Shown: positions 52,914 through 61,411, counted from the stretch's first letter. The stretch is 64,000 nucleotides of DNA from SpSt-1165 sp964391725 (GCA_964391725.1 CAYMNB010000002.1:62001-126000), one strand, 5' to 3'. Numbers and translations: made by a program. The notes: generated by a model not told the origin, from the letters alone.

Positions 52914-54557
52914 ATGTCACTTCAGGATTCATTTGAGCGATGGGAAGAAAACACCCTGGAACCGGTCATGGGGCGATTCGGTGAAAGGCAGGAGCATTTT
53001 GCCACATCCTCCGGTATTGAAATGCCCCGGGTTGCTATACCAGCTGAATTCGATTATGAAACCTGCTTAGGGTATCCCGGTGACTATCCATACACACGCG
53101 GTATTCAACCGACCATGTATCGCGGCCGGTTGTGGACCATGCGGCAGTATGCAGGATATGCAACCGCTGAAGAATCGAACAAACGGTATCGCTATTTGTT
53201 GGACCAGGGGCAGACAGGTTTGTCAGTAGCTTTTGACCTGCCAACCCAAATTGGTTATGATACTGATGATCCTATGTCGCTGGGCGAGGTTGGCAAAGTC
53301 GGCGTTTCCATCAGCAGTCTTGATGATATGTCGAAATTATTTGATGGGATACCGCTTGACAGAGTATCAACCAGTATGACCATCAACGCGCCAGCCGCTG
53401 TGCTGCTTGCCATGTATATTGCGGTAGCCAAACAAAATAACATAGAACCCAAACAACTGCGCGGTACCATTCAAAATGACATATTGAAGGAGTACATTGC
53501 ACGGGGCACTTATATTTTTCCTCCGAAGCCTTCCATGCGGTTGATAACAGATATTTTCGCTTACTGTTCTACAGAAGTACCACGCTGGAATACCATCAGC
53601 ATTTCTGGATATCATATCCGGGAAGCCGGCTCTACTGCAGTACAGGAAGTGGCATTCACGCTTGCTAACGCTATCGCCTATGTTGAAGCGGCGTTGAAAA
53701 CCGGGTTGGAAGTTGATTCTTTTGCGCAACAGCTTTCCTTCTTCTTCAACGCACACAATAACTTTTTTGAAGAAGTGGCGAAATTTAGGGCGGCACGTCG
53801 TTTGTGGGCTGAAATCATGCGTGAACGGTTCAATGCGCAGTCTGATCAATCAATGAGGCTGCGATTCCATACCCAGACAGCCGGATCGACCCTAACGGCA
53901 CAACAGCCAGAAAACAACGTTGTGCGGGTGACTTTGCAGGCATTGGCGGCCGTTTTGGGAGGCACACAGTCACTGCACACCAACTCGATGGATGAAGCCT
54001 TATGGCTGCCGACAGAAAAATCCGTCAGGACAGCGCTGCGCACCCAGCAGATCATTGCGCATGAGAGCGGGGTGGCTGATAGTGTGGATCCTCTGGGTGG
54101 ATCGTATCTGATCGAACATTTGACCGAGGAAATTCATCAAAGAGCGTTGGCATACATTGAAAAAATTGATTCAATCGGCGGAGCTATGACAGCGATCGAG
54201 CAGGGATATATCCAAAATGAAATTCAGAATGCCGCCTATGAGTTCCAGAAGGGTCTTGAGCAGGGTGATGAGACGATTGTTGGGGTTAACAGTTATAAAA
54301 TTGAAGAGAAAATAGAACTGGAACCACTGACTTTGGATCCAGCTGTGGAAAAAGAACAGGTAGATCGCTTGCAAACATTTAAGGCAGATCGCGATCAGGA
54401 TGCTGTGTCAGCCCTCAAAGACCAGTTGGCTATCGCTGCGAAATCAGACGATAACTTAATGCCACTGTTGATCCATTGTGTTGAAAACAAGGTGACATTG
54501 GGGGAAATTTGTCATGTGCTGCGTAAAGAATGGGGCGAATACACCGCCAGAGATTAA
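52914..54557 (+). CDS. Methylmalonyl-CoA mutase, catalytic (large) subunit
   Basis: 547 residues, the size of the separately encoded catalytic chain; the B12-binding domain is not fused and must be encoded elsewhere. GAAAGGA precedes the ATG. Family motifs are YPYTRGIQPTMYRGRLW, TMRQYAGYATAEESN, GLSVAFDLPTQIGYD, SISGYHIREAGSTAVQEVAF and LGGTQSLHTNSMDEAL. It interconverts methylmalonyl-CoA and succinyl-CoA in propionate metabolism. It forms a unit with the epimerase gene 21 bases downstream. Confidence 0.96.
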   Translation: MSLQDSFERWEENTLEPVMGRFGERQEHFATSSGIEMPRVAIPAEFDYETCLGYPGDYPYTRGIQPTMYRGRLWTMRQYAGYATAEESNKRYRYLLDQGQTGLSVAFDLPTQIGYDTDDPMSLGEVGKVGVSISSLDDMSKLFDGIPLDRVSTSMTINAPAAVLLAMYIAVAKQNNIEPKQLRGTIQNDILKEYIARGTYIFPPKPSMRLITDIFAYCSTEVPRWNTISISGYHIREAGSTAVQEVAFTLANAIAYVEAALKTGLEVDSFAQQLSFFFNAHNNFFEEVAKFRAARRLWAEIMRERFNAQSDQSMRLRFHTQTAGSTLTAQQPENNVVRVTLQALAAVLGGTQSLHTNSMDEALWLPTEKSVRTALRTQQIIAHESGVADSVDPLGGSYLIEHLTEEIHQRALAYIEKIDSIGGAMTAIEQGYIQNEIQNAAYEFQKGLEQGDETIVGVNSYKIEEKIELEPLTLDPAVEKEQVDRLQTFKADRDQDAVSALKDQLAIAAKSDDNLMPLLIHCVENKVTLGEICHVLRKEWGEYTARD

Positions 54558-54578
54558 ATTATTGAGAGTGAGTTAGGT

Positions 54579-54986
54579 ATGAGCAATGTAATTAAAATCA
54601 ACCATGTCGCGATAGCGGTAAATGATCTGGATTCATCCCTGTCTTTCTGGCGTGATGTTTTGGGATTAACCCTGGATCATGTTGAACAAGTGCCCTCACA
54701 AAAAGCCAATGTAGCGTTCTTCCCGGTGGGTGATAGTGAGATTGAACTGGTGCAGCCAACCGATCCAGAAAGCGGTGTGGGTAAATTCCTTGAGTCACGT
54801 GGTCCAGGCATGCATCACCTGTGTTTTGAGGTGGAAGATATTGATGCCTCATTGGCTGTTATGCAGGAAAAAGGCGTTCAATTGATTAACAAAGAACCAT
54901 TAGAACTACCAGGCAGAAGGCTGGCCTTTGTCCACCCTAAAAGTACCGGTGGCGTGTTGGTCGAGCTTTATGAATTGATTGGGTGA
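54579..54986 (+). CDS. mce: Methylmalonyl-CoA epimerase
   Basis: 135 residues, VOC fold. The segments INHVAIAVNDLDSSLSFWRD, SEIELVQPTDPESGVGKFLE, GPGMHHLCFEVEDIDASLA and GVLVELYEL match epimerase, with His and Glu metal ligands. It interconverts R- and S-methylmalonyl-CoA and is encoded directly after the mutase. Confidence 0.94.
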   Translation: MSNVIKINHVAIAVNDLDSSLSFWRDVLGLTLDHVEQVPSQKANVAFFPVGDSEIELVQPTDPESGVGKFLESRGPGMHHLCFEVEDIDASLAVMQEKGVQLINKEPLELPGRRLAFVHPKSTGGVLVELYELIG

Positions 54987-55108
54987 GGGTGAAGGGCAAA
55001 ACAAGCCGAAACGTCACAAATCTATCAGGTGTAGAAGCCTTGGACTTTCATTTTTCGGCTACAATTGCCGCAGCGAATCATCAATGAACTTGAAAGGAAT
55101 TTGTCTCC

Positions 55109-56119
55109 ATGCCATTATTCGCACGAAAATTAGGAATTGATCTGGGCACGATCAACACAGTGGTGGCTGAAAACCGCCAGATACTTTTAGAAGAACCAAC
55201 CATCGTGGCTATTGTCATTGCAGAGTTGAAAATGGTAGCCTGGGGACAAACTGCCAAAGATATGTACGGCCGGGTGCCGGAAGATCAGATTGAAGTGGTG
55301 CGTCCGTTACGACACGGTGTCATTGCTGAGTATGAGATTACAGAAAATTTATTGACTGATATTGTGAAACGTCTCTGCGGTCCGATGTTGCTGTTTCGCC
55401 CGACACTGATGTTGACTGTTCCCCATGGAGTCACGAGTGTTGAAAGGAGGGCGGTGCATGAGGCCGGGTTAGGTTCCGGCAGCCGGGATGTGTATTTGAT
55501 CCAACAGCCAATGGCAGCCGCCATCGGCATCGATCTACCGATTTCGACCCCTTCTGGCAGCATGCTCTTGTCATTGGGCGGGGGAACATCGCAAGCGGCT
55601 GTGATGGCCATGAACACAGTCATTTCGGCGGGCACAACCCGGGCTGCTGGTCTACAGATGGACGAGTCAATTATCAGTTATGTGCGGAAGAAATATGGCA
55701 TCATCATCGGGCAGCCGACTGCAGAACTTCTGAAGATCCGTATTGGGGCGGCCCTGCCGCAGAAAGATGTCCTGTCCATGGAGGTGCAGGGGCAGGACCA
55801 GGTCAGCGGTCTGCCCAAGCCGATCACATTGTCGACAGATGATATCGTGGATGCTCTGCACCAGCCGCTACAACAGATTGTCGAGAATGTGAAAAAGGTG
55901 CTTGAAAAGACACCGCCAGAATTGATCTCTGACATCATCGACCGTGGGGTAGCGATATGCGGTGGCACCTCATTGCTGCGCGGTATGGAAAAATACCTTA
56001 CCAAGTCGCTGGGTATTCCTGCATACCGCGTGGATAATCCCTATACCTGTACGGCAGAAGGTGCTGCCAAAGCGATCGGCATGATCGATGAACTGCGGCG
56101 CAGCCTGATGCAGGGTTAG
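55109..56119 (+). CDS. MreB/Mbl-like actin homologue
   Basis: 336 residues, with AAAGGA upstream. Actin-fold motifs: phosphate 1 LGIDLGTINTVVA, phosphate 2 MLLSLGGGTSQAAVMAM, and the adenosine segment AICGGTSLLRGMEKYL. MreB organises cell-wall synthesis in rods. Both the LGTINT (usually LGTANT) and GGGTSQ (usually GGGTTE) motifs deviate slightly, so a paralogue of the main MreB is possible; no mreC or mreD follows. It overlaps dus by 4 bases at the 3' end. In the 122 bases before it, TACAAT at 55060-55065 might be a -10, but the nearest -35 is too close. Confidence 0.9.
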   Translation: MPLFARKLGIDLGTINTVVAENRQILLEEPTIVAIVIAELKMVAWGQTAKDMYGRVPEDQIEVVRPLRHGVIAEYEITENLLTDIVKRLCGPMLLFRPTLMLTVPHGVTSVERRAVHEAGLGSGSRDVYLIQQPMAAAIGIDLPISTPSGSMLLSLGGGTSQAAVMAMNTVISAGTTRAAGLQMDESIISYVRKKYGIIIGQPTAELLKIRIGAALPQKDVLSMEVQGQDQVSGLPKPITLSTDDIVDALHQPLQQIVENVKKVLEKTPPELISDIIDRGVAICGGTSLLRGMEKYLTKSLGIPAYRVDNPYTCTAEGAAKAIGMIDELRRSLMQG

Positions 56120-57105
56120 GGGCAAACTTCTCGTTGGCCTAAATTTAGCTCATCTAAGGTTGAAAAGAAAGCCAAAAAACTGCGTGTAGACATTAATTTG
56201 CGTTTTTCTTCTCTCGTCATGGGGTACTGTTTAAGGTAATAAACCGCATGTTTTCGAAATAGAACAACGCCAGTTTCGGCGCCGTAGAATTGTGTCATCG
56301 CCAGCAAGTGTTCTTTCATCAATTGATACCTGGCGGTGTAGGGGACCTGGGGTGCATCTACCCTGTTGAATATCCATGGATTGCCAACGGCAGCACGGCC
56401 GATCATGACCGCATCGCAACCGGTATGCGCCAGTATTTTGTCTACGTCTGCGTTGGTCTTCACGTCGCCATTGGCAATGATTGGTATGGTAGCATTTTGT
56501 TTCACTTCACCAATGGCGTCCCAATCGGCATAACCTGAATAGGCTTGTTTGCGGGTGCGCCCATGGATAGCAATGGCAGCGCCACCATTCTGTTCGATGA
56601 TCCGCGCGATTTCCAGATAGTTTTTTGAGCCGCCGTCCCACCCAAGGCGAATCTTGCCTGTGACAGGGATGGGAAGACGGTGGCTTAACTCGCGAAATAT
56701 GGTTTCAATTTTCTGTGGGGCCTTCAAAAGGCCAGCGCCAGCCCCTCGATTCGATACCTTCTTTGCCGAACAACCCATGTTGATATCGATGAAATCAGGC
56801 TCAAGTTGTGCTATGACCTCAGCCGCTTTGATGATCCTGTCTGGTTCGTTGTCAAATAATTGAATTGATACGGGCCGTTCGGAAGGCAAGAAACTTGCTC
56901 GTTGATCGACCCGATAGGGATGACTGTGCAAAACATCCATGGCGTTGATAAATTCTGAGTAACTTATGGCAGAACCCAATCTGCGGCAGATGGTTCGGTA
57001 TGGCTGATCGGAGATTCCTTCCATGGGGGCGAGGATCACTTGACCGGATATGGTCGTGTTGCCAATTTGCCAGGTGTCGGATGGATTGCGTTTGTTCGTT
57101 TTCAT
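56116..57105 (-). CDS. dus: tRNA-dihydrouridine synthase
   Basis: 329 residues. FMN-binding TIM barrel with VILAPMEGISDQPYRTICR, FIDINMGCSAKKVSNRGAGA (the catalytic Cys), VTGKIRLGWDGGSKN, AIHGRTRKQAYSGYADWDAI, IIANGDVKTNADV and MIGRAAVGNPWIF. It reduces uridines in the tRNA D-loop. The ATG is preceded by a consensus promoter whose -10 ends six bases upstream, leaving no room for a ribosome site, so the mRNA should be leaderless. Confidence 0.95.
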   Translation of the reverse strand: MKTNKRNPSDTWQIGNTTISGQVILAPMEGISDQPYRTICRRLGSAISYSEFINAMDVLHSHPYRVDQRASFLPSERPVSIQLFDNEPDRIIKAAEVIAQLEPDFIDINMGCSAKKVSNRGAGAGLLKAPQKIETIFRELSHRLPIPVTGKIRLGWDGGSKNYLEIARIIEQNGGAAIAIHGRTRKQAYSGYADWDAIGEVKQNATIPIIANGDVKTNADVDKILAHTGCDAVMIGRAAVGNPWIFNRVDAPQVPYTARYQLMKEHLLAMTQFYGAETGVVLFRKHAVYYLKQYPMTREEKRKLMSTRSFLAFFSTLDELNLGQREVCP

Positions 57106-57111
57106 AGCCGG

Positions 57112-57140
57112 ATTATAAAGAATGCAGCAGGTGCTGTCAA
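57112..57140 (-). promoter_or_regulatory. Consensus promoter of a leaderless dus mRNA
   Basis: Perfect TTGACA (57140-57135), a 17-base spacer, perfect TATAAT (57117-57112), then CCGGCT and ATG at 57105. This is the clearest example in the window of transcription starting at the start codon. Confidence 0.85.
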
Positions 57141-57171
57141 AGTTAGGTAGGGAAAAACATGGGGTTGTTGT

Positions 57172-57199
57172 TTGATTTTCTTAAGATATATGGTATCAT
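57172..57199 (+). promoter_or_regulatory. Promoter of infC-rpmI-rplT
   Basis: TTGATT at 57172-57177, a 16-base spacer and TATCAT at 57194-57199 with a TG one base upstream (extended -10). The leader to infC is about 65 bases and contains two GTGGCG copies of unknown relevance. Confidence 0.6.
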
Positions 57200-57269
57200 G
57201 TAGGTTGCGTCAGGTGGCGACACGTGGCGTAACTGTTGTGTTCAATATATGTAGTAAAGGAGCAAGCTC

Positions 57270-57791
57270 ATAAGTACGTCAGATTTAAATGTCAATGAAC
57301 AAGTAACCGCGCCTGAAGTTCGTTTAATCGGCCCGGAGGGTGAAAATATCGGTGTAGTCAAACGCAACAAGGCGTTACAAATTGCGCGCGATGCCGAATT
57401 GGACCTGGTGGAGGTTGCCCCAAACTCAGAACCGCCTGTATGCAGGGTGATGGATTATGGGAAGTTCTTATATGAGCGCACAAAAAAAGAGCGTGAAGCC
57501 AAAAAAGCGCAAACCAAAATTGAGGTTAAAGAAATTCGGTTGAGGCCGAAAACCAATGAGCATCATCGCGGGTTTAAGACTCGAGATGCGAGGCGCTGGT
57601 TGGATGATGGAATGAAGGTTCGTGTAACCATTCGTTTCCGAGGCCGCGAGGTGCATTATCCCGAAATTGCGCTGGAAGATTTAAAAGAGATTGCTGAGGA
57701 ATTGGCAGACATCTCGAAAGTTGAACAAAAACCAATTATGGAAGGCCGTTCAATGTCGATGCTGTTGTCACCTCAAAAATTGGTAAAATAA
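57270..57791 (+). CDS. infC: Translation initiation factor IF-3, ATA start
   Basis: 173 residues if translation begins at ATA 57270. No ATG, GTG or TTG lies between the upstream in-frame stop at 57255 and the IF-3 core, while AAAGGAG (57256-57262) is placed seven bases before ATA. The first residues are then MSTSDLNVNEQVTAPEVRLI, the normal IF-3 start. Later segments LDLVEVAPNSEPPVCRVMDY, YGKFLYERTKKE and VKEIRLRPKTNEHH are diagnostic. Beginning later, at 57399, would remove about 43 conserved residues. infC of many bacteria uses a non-standard start and is autoregulated by it; ATA is a rarer choice than ATT. Confidence 0.9.
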   Translation: MSTSDLNVNEQVTAPEVRLIGPEGENIGVVKRNKALQIARDAELDLVEVAPNSEPPVCRVMDYGKFLYERTKKEREAKKAQTKIEVKEIRLRPKTNEHHRGFKTRDARRWLDDGMKVRVTIRFRGREVHYPEIALEDLKEIAEELADISKVEQKPIMEGRSMSMLLSPQKLVK

Positions 57792-57840
57792 AAACACTCG
57801 TTGTTTCTACAAATACATTTTGGAAAGAGAGGAGTTTGCT

Positions 57841-58077
57841 GTGTCAGCAAAGCAAAAACCCCCCAAATATAAGCTGAAGACCCACAAAGCCACTTCGAAA
57901 CGATTTCAAGTGTCGGGTTCAGGCATATTATTGCGGACCAAGGGTGGCAAAAGCCACTTTCGGCGCCGTCGATCAAAGCGGGCGAGAATGCAGTTGGATG
58001 AAATGATTCCTGTAGAAGGAAAGAGCATCATCAAACGCGTTCATCGTCTGGCACCTTATTTAAAAAAGCAAAAATAA
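57841..58077 (+). CDS. rpmI: 50S ribosomal protein L35
   Basis: 78 residues from GTG 57841, preceded by GAGAGGAG; a longer frame to 57820 runs through that site. The family core KLKTHKATSKRFQVSGSG and KTKGGKSHFRRRRSKR-like sequence are present. It lies between infC and rplT, the universal order. Confidence 0.95.
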   Translation: MSAKQKPPKYKLKTHKATSKRFQVSGSGILLRTKGGKSHFRRRRSKRARMQLDEMIPVEGKSIIKRVHRLAPYLKKQK

Positions 58078-58152
58078 ATTAAGAATTGCGGCTGTTGGGT
58101 GCATCGAACAAGTCAAAAGACTGGCGCCCAGGGGCAGGCAAAGGAGTGTAAA

Positions 58153-58503
58153 ATGGCAAGAGTAAAAGGTGGCCCGCAAGGCTATCGCCGACATAAAAAA
58201 GTATTAAAGATCACATCTGGTCAATATGGCACACGCAGCAAACTTTTCCGCCGCGCCAATGAAGCGATGATGAAGAGCTTATGGTATGCCTACCGGGATC
58301 GCCGCGCACGCAAACGCGACTTGCGCCGATTATGGATTGCGCGTATCAATGCTGCCGCACGGTTGAATGGCGTGACGTATAGCCGCCTGGTGCATGCCCT
58401 ACGAGAGGCGGATATCACCATTAACCGAAAAATGCTGGCAGACATTGCTGTTCATGATCCCGCTGCTTTTACCGCGGTTGTCAATCAGGCATTTGGAAAA
58501 TAA
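58153..58503 (+). CDS. rplT: 50S ribosomal protein L20
   Basis: 116 residues from ATG 58153, with AAGGAG upstream. MARVKGGPQGYRRHKKVLK and FRRANEAMMKSLWYAYRDRR followed by RARKRDLRRLWI match L20. It ends the infC operon, with a terminator 35 bases later. Confidence 0.97.
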   Translation: MARVKGGPQGYRRHKKVLKITSGQYGTRSKLFRRANEAMMKSLWYAYRDRRARKRDLRRLWIARINAAARLNGVTYSRLVHALREADITINRKMLADIAVHDPAAFTAVVNQAFGK

Positions 58504-58537
58504 ATCTAACCAGTAGAAACAACAAACGAGTGAATGA

Positions 58538-58568
58538 AACAGGAGGCATTGAACCCTCCTGTTTTTTT
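58538..58568 (+). terminator. Intrinsic terminator of infC-rpmI-rplT
   Basis: Perfect nine-base stem AACAGGAGG / CCTCCTGTT, eight-base loop, seven-T run. Confidence 0.92.
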
Positions 58569-58578
58569 ATCAATCTTG

Positions 58579-58584
58579 TATACT
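58579..58584 (+). promoter_or_regulatory. -10 element of a leaderless RNA methyltransferase mRNA
   Basis: TATACT ends six bases before ATG 58591 with no ribosome site between. The -35 position falls in the preceding terminator, so no -35 is recognisable. Confidence 0.5.
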
Positions 58585-58590
58585 GTAGTC

Positions 58591-59376
58591 ATGGAAATTT
58601 CTTCCCCATCAAACCCAAAAGTAAAATGGCTTCGTTCCGTTGTTGAAAAAAAGAAACTGCGCCAACAAGAAGGGGTCTTTGTTGCAGAGGGTGTGCGGTT
58701 GTTGGAAGAAGCGGTTCGGCATGACTATCGTCCCAAAATGATATTTTGCTCTGATGAATTATCACCCAGGGCTTTTGACCTGTTGCGCTCTTTAGAAAAA
58801 ATGACGGCTGAGGTTTATACATTGCCAGAGCGGTTATTCGAGAAAATCGGTGACACCCAAACCACCCAGGGTGTGGTCGGGGTGTTCGATGTAGGCATAA
58901 AGTTTCCAGATAAGCCAACATTTGTGCTTATATTGGATGGGGTGAGTGATCCTGGCAACGCGGGCACTTTGCTGCGTTCGGCTCTGGCAATGGGGATTGA
59001 TGCCGTCATTTCCACGCCGGGCACGGTTGATCTGCATTCACCCAAGGTGGTCAGGTCCGGTATGGGCGCTCATTTTTCGTTACCGCTGGTTGAGATGGAA
59101 TGGAGCGAGATAGTCTCACATTTGAAACATGGCCAGACTATACCATTCACCATCGTATGTACTGTTGTTGAGGGGGGCAGCCCAATTTGGGGATCAAAAC
59201 AAGCCTTCCCGCTGGCGTTGGTCATTGGCAGTGAAGCCCATGGTGTTTCTGAGGCAGGCTTATCCCTCGCAGATCGTTTGATCACGATCCCGATGCCTGG
59301 TGAAGCAGAATCCTTAAATGCAGCCATTGCTGGAAGCATTGCTATGTACGAGATCATGCGTTCAACGCAACTCTGA
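58591..59376 (+). CDS. SpoU/TrmH-type RNA 2'-O-methyltransferase
   Basis: 261 residues from ATG 58591; the frame extends to 58534 through the terminator. An N-terminal substrate-binding domain (about 1-95) with QEGVFVAEGVRLLEEAV precedes the SPOUT knot: LILDGVSDPGNAGTLLRSA, LVIGSEAHGVSEA and IPMPGEAESLNAAIAGSIAM. These are the three family motifs. Target rRNA or tRNA position unknown. It converges with the next gene, stops three bases apart. Confidence 0.93.
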   Translation: MEISSPSNPKVKWLRSVVEKKKLRQQEGVFVAEGVRLLEEAVRHDYRPKMIFCSDELSPRAFDLLRSLEKMTAEVYTLPERLFEKIGDTQTTQGVVGVFDVGIKFPDKPTFVLILDGVSDPGNAGTLLRSALAMGIDAVISTPGTVDLHSPKVVRSGMGAHFSLPLVEMEWSEIVSHLKHGQTIPFTIVCTVVEGGSPIWGSKQAFPLALVIGSEAHGVSEAGLSLADRLITIPMPGEAESLNAAIAGSIAMYEIMRSTQL

Positions 59377-59379
59377 GGA

Positions 59380-60201
59380 TTACTTTACCTGAATGAAATC
59401 AATGCGGATCAGATTCAGATTGCAGTGAATGGTGGTTGAGAAGCGGGCTTTGGCGCTGATTGCCTCGTCATTCTCATCGACGACCTGCACCCAAAATGCA
59501 TTGTTCGAGGTGAATGGCTTGTCGCCTAATGGAAAGTCATACCCGCCATCGCCCAGCATATGTTCATCAGCGGTGATGGCATATTCTTGTACTTGTTGGT
59601 TTGTTTCAGGATAAGAACCCCCCAGTTTCACACGAGCGCCTGAGAGGGGACGTCCGTAAAAATCAAATACCTGTCCACCGACACCGATCCACTTGCAATT
59701 CAACAACGGGTTGCTGACGAAATCATTCAGGGGTGACTCGTAGAACCTGGCTTCTTTCAACATGACAAATTCATAGAGATAACCGGCGTAAGCCGTTGGG
59801 GTTATGGTAAGAGCAAACGCATCAACGTTTTCTGCAACTGGCACCGAATTGAATCTCACCTTTGAAGGATCTGGGGTGTTGGAGGCAACTATCAATGGGA
59901 TTGGTGTTTGTGTTGGCGTTGCTGTCGGCAATGGGGTAGGAGATGGCGTGATCGTTGCTGTTGATGTTGATCGTGTAGCTATTGTTTCCGTTGGTAGACT
60001 TTGCAGGGTTTTGGTCAATGCTGCTGCTACTATATCAAAAGGAAGTTCGATGGTCGGCTCAATGGGAGGAAAGGGGTTCAAAATTACTAAAGGGGATTGA
60101 TAAATGATGAAAACGATTCCAGTGAACGCAATCGATAGCAAGATCAAGGTGGCAGTCAAAAGGTTTAGGAGAAGATTTCTGGACGATTCTCGGTTTTTCA
60201 T
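59380..60201 (-). CDS. Membrane-anchored protein with Thr/Pro stalk
   Basis: 273 residues. One membrane segment at about 9-33 (LLNLLTATLILLSIAFTGIVF), then a long Thr/Ser/Pro stalk (about 70-110, TATITPSPTPLPTATPTQTP). A C-terminal soluble domain of about 150 residues includes IGVGGQVFDFYGRPLSGARV, which resembles a carboxypeptidase-regulatory-like (CarboxypepD_reg) beta sandwich. The protein is likely displayed outside the cell; function unknown. The ATG overlaps the stop of the upstream PPIase gene. Confidence 0.75.
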   Translation of the reverse strand: MKNRESSRNLLLNLLTATLILLSIAFTGIVFIIYQSPLVILNPFPPIEPTIELPFDIVAAALTKTLQSLPTETIATRSTSTATITPSPTPLPTATPTQTPIPLIVASNTPDPSKVRFNSVPVAENVDAFALTITPTAYAGYLYEFVMLKEARFYESPLNDFVSNPLLNCKWIGVGGQVFDFYGRPLSGARVKLGGSYPETNQQVQEYAITADEHMLGDGGYDFPLGDKPFTSNNAFWVQVVDENDEAISAKARFSTTIHCNLNLIRIDFIQVK

Positions 60202-61148
60202 GGTTCATGTGTGGCAAAAATTTGGATATCAGCGGTTTCCTTCTGATGTTCCACCCATTCATTCAAGGTTTGTGTCTGCAGAAGTTGCAAATTTGCCAAT
60301 GATAAGTGATGGATTTGGCGGTTTTGTAGATAAATGATGTGGTAACCAAATTCGGTTTCAATAACACCACTTACCTGGTCAACTTCTAATGTGAAGGCGG
60401 CGTCTTCCACTGCGTTTGGCAGCATGCCACCCCGCGGATTCCAACCCAGATACCCTTTGGTAACCGGATGGTAAATTTCTGTCTGCCATGCAAATTGAGT
60501 TGCTCCGCTTTCTAAAGCTGCCAGGATTCGTTCGGCATCTGCGCGGTCGTACACAAGGATTTGGCTTAGTTCCACTTGCTCAATTTCGGCTGGAAGCTCA
60601 TCGAAAAGAAACTGTTTTTGGTATTGGACTGCCAATTCGGTGCGCAGGGCTTCTCGGAAGGTTTGTTGGGTGTAATAGTTATTGTTCAGCCAGAGCTGGA
60701 AGGTGTCTGCTCCGGCCATCTGCTCCATCAATTGATTTTCTCGCGCGGTGATGGCTTCTTCTGTAATGGCAAAACCGTTTTGAAAAGCCGCTTGTGCAAA
60801 AAGCATCGAATCAATTTGGTTTTGGGTAACATGTTCATAGGCATCACTGCTATCGGCTTCAGGATTGGCCATCATAAAGCGCAGCAAGTCGTTTTTGAAT
60901 GATTCCTCGGGGTAAAGTTCTCCATTCACGATGATAGCTGGCGTAATAGGGGTGGTTGTTATGGTAGGAATTACTTCTTCAGGGGTTGCAGGGTCGCTCT
61001 GGGTATCATCGGTTGCTTCCTGGGTGAAATCCAGCCCTTGCGTGGGAATGGTTCCAATCTGCATGGGCTGGTTGCAACCTGCAATGAGGAAGCACAGAAA
61101 TACACTCATTACCAAAAACGCAAAAGATCTTTTCGCAACAACCATCAT
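60198..61148 (-). CDS. Peptidyl-prolyl isomerase (SurA/PrsA-like) lipoprotein
   Basis: 316 residues from ATG 61148; a TTG at 61166 would place the start ahead of the -10 element, so is less likely. The signal peptide ends in the lipobox FLIAGC. A Thr/Pro-rich linker is followed by a SurA-like N-terminal region (ITARENQLMEQMAGADTFQ) and a parvulin domain with LSQILVYDRADAERILAALE and SGVIETEFGYHIIYLQ. It should help fold secreted proteins at the outer face of the membrane. The mRNA appears leaderless. Confidence 0.87.
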   Translation of the reverse strand: MMVVAKRSFAFLVMSVFLCFLIAGCNQPMQIGTIPTQGLDFTQEATDDTQSDPATPEEVIPTITTTPITPAIIVNGELYPEESFKNDLLRFMMANPEADSSDAYEHVTQNQIDSMLFAQAAFQNGFAITEEAITARENQLMEQMAGADTFQLWLNNNYYTQQTFREALRTELAVQYQKQFLFDELPAEIEQVELSQILVYDRADAERILAALESGATQFAWQTEIYHPVTKGYLGWNPRGGMLPNAVEDAAFTLEVDQVSGVIETEFGYHIIYLQNRQIHHLSLANLQLLQTQTLNEWVEHQKETADIQIFATHEP

Positions 61149-61155
61149 AGACGTC

Positions 61156-61161
61156 ATTATA
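61156..61161 (-). promoter_or_regulatory. -10 element of a leaderless PPIase mRNA
   Basis: TATAAT (61161-61156 on the minus strand) ends seven bases before ATG 61148. The -35 is not clear. Confidence 0.55.
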
Positions 61162-61255
61162 ACCAAAATTTATTATTCGTGTTCGGATGAAGAGCCGGGC
61201 ATGTTAGAATCCATTACCTCACAAAATTTTAAGGCAAATTGCCCCTTTATCCACC

Positions 61256-61284
61256 TTGTAATGATTTCGGGGTTATGCTATTAT
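61256..61284 (+). promoter_or_regulatory. Promoter of nrdR-nrdJ
   Basis: TTGTAA at 61256-61261, a 17-base spacer and TATTAT at 61279-61284, preceded by TGC as an extended -10. Transcription would start near 61291, just before the first NrdR-box-like site. Confidence 0.6.
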
Positions 61285-61294
61285 TTTTCCTACA

Positions 61295-61341
61295 TCCTAA
61301 ATATAAGGGTAACGAAACACAGCACCCCCATATATGGGGGT
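61295..61341 (+). promoter_or_regulatory. Candidate pair of NrdR boxes
   Basis: Box 2, ACCCCCATATATGGGGGT (61324-61341), is a perfect 18-base palindrome with the ATATAT centre known for NrdR boxes. Box 1 (61295-61310, TCCTAAATATAAGGGT) is a weaker copy with its centre 30 bases upstream, about three helical turns. Paired NrdR boxes upstream of nrd genes are normal, and the adjacent gene is nrdR itself. The outer bases differ from the common ACAC/GTGT form. Confidence 0.55.
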
Positions 61342-61411
61342 TGATTTTCCTAGAAAATCGAACCAATCAGCAATAATGCTTACCACCTGACGAGAATGAA
61401 GGAGGTCTGGA

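Noticed and set aside
55004..55060. Long-range stem AGCCGAAA / TTTCGGCT upstream of the MreB-like gene
   Set aside because: Only eight pairs closing a loop of more than 40 bases, and its 3' arm overlaps a candidate -10; chance is the simplest explanation.
57399..57791. Short infC starting at 57399
   Set aside because: It would lose about 43 conserved N-terminal residues that are encoded in frame from the ATA at 57270.
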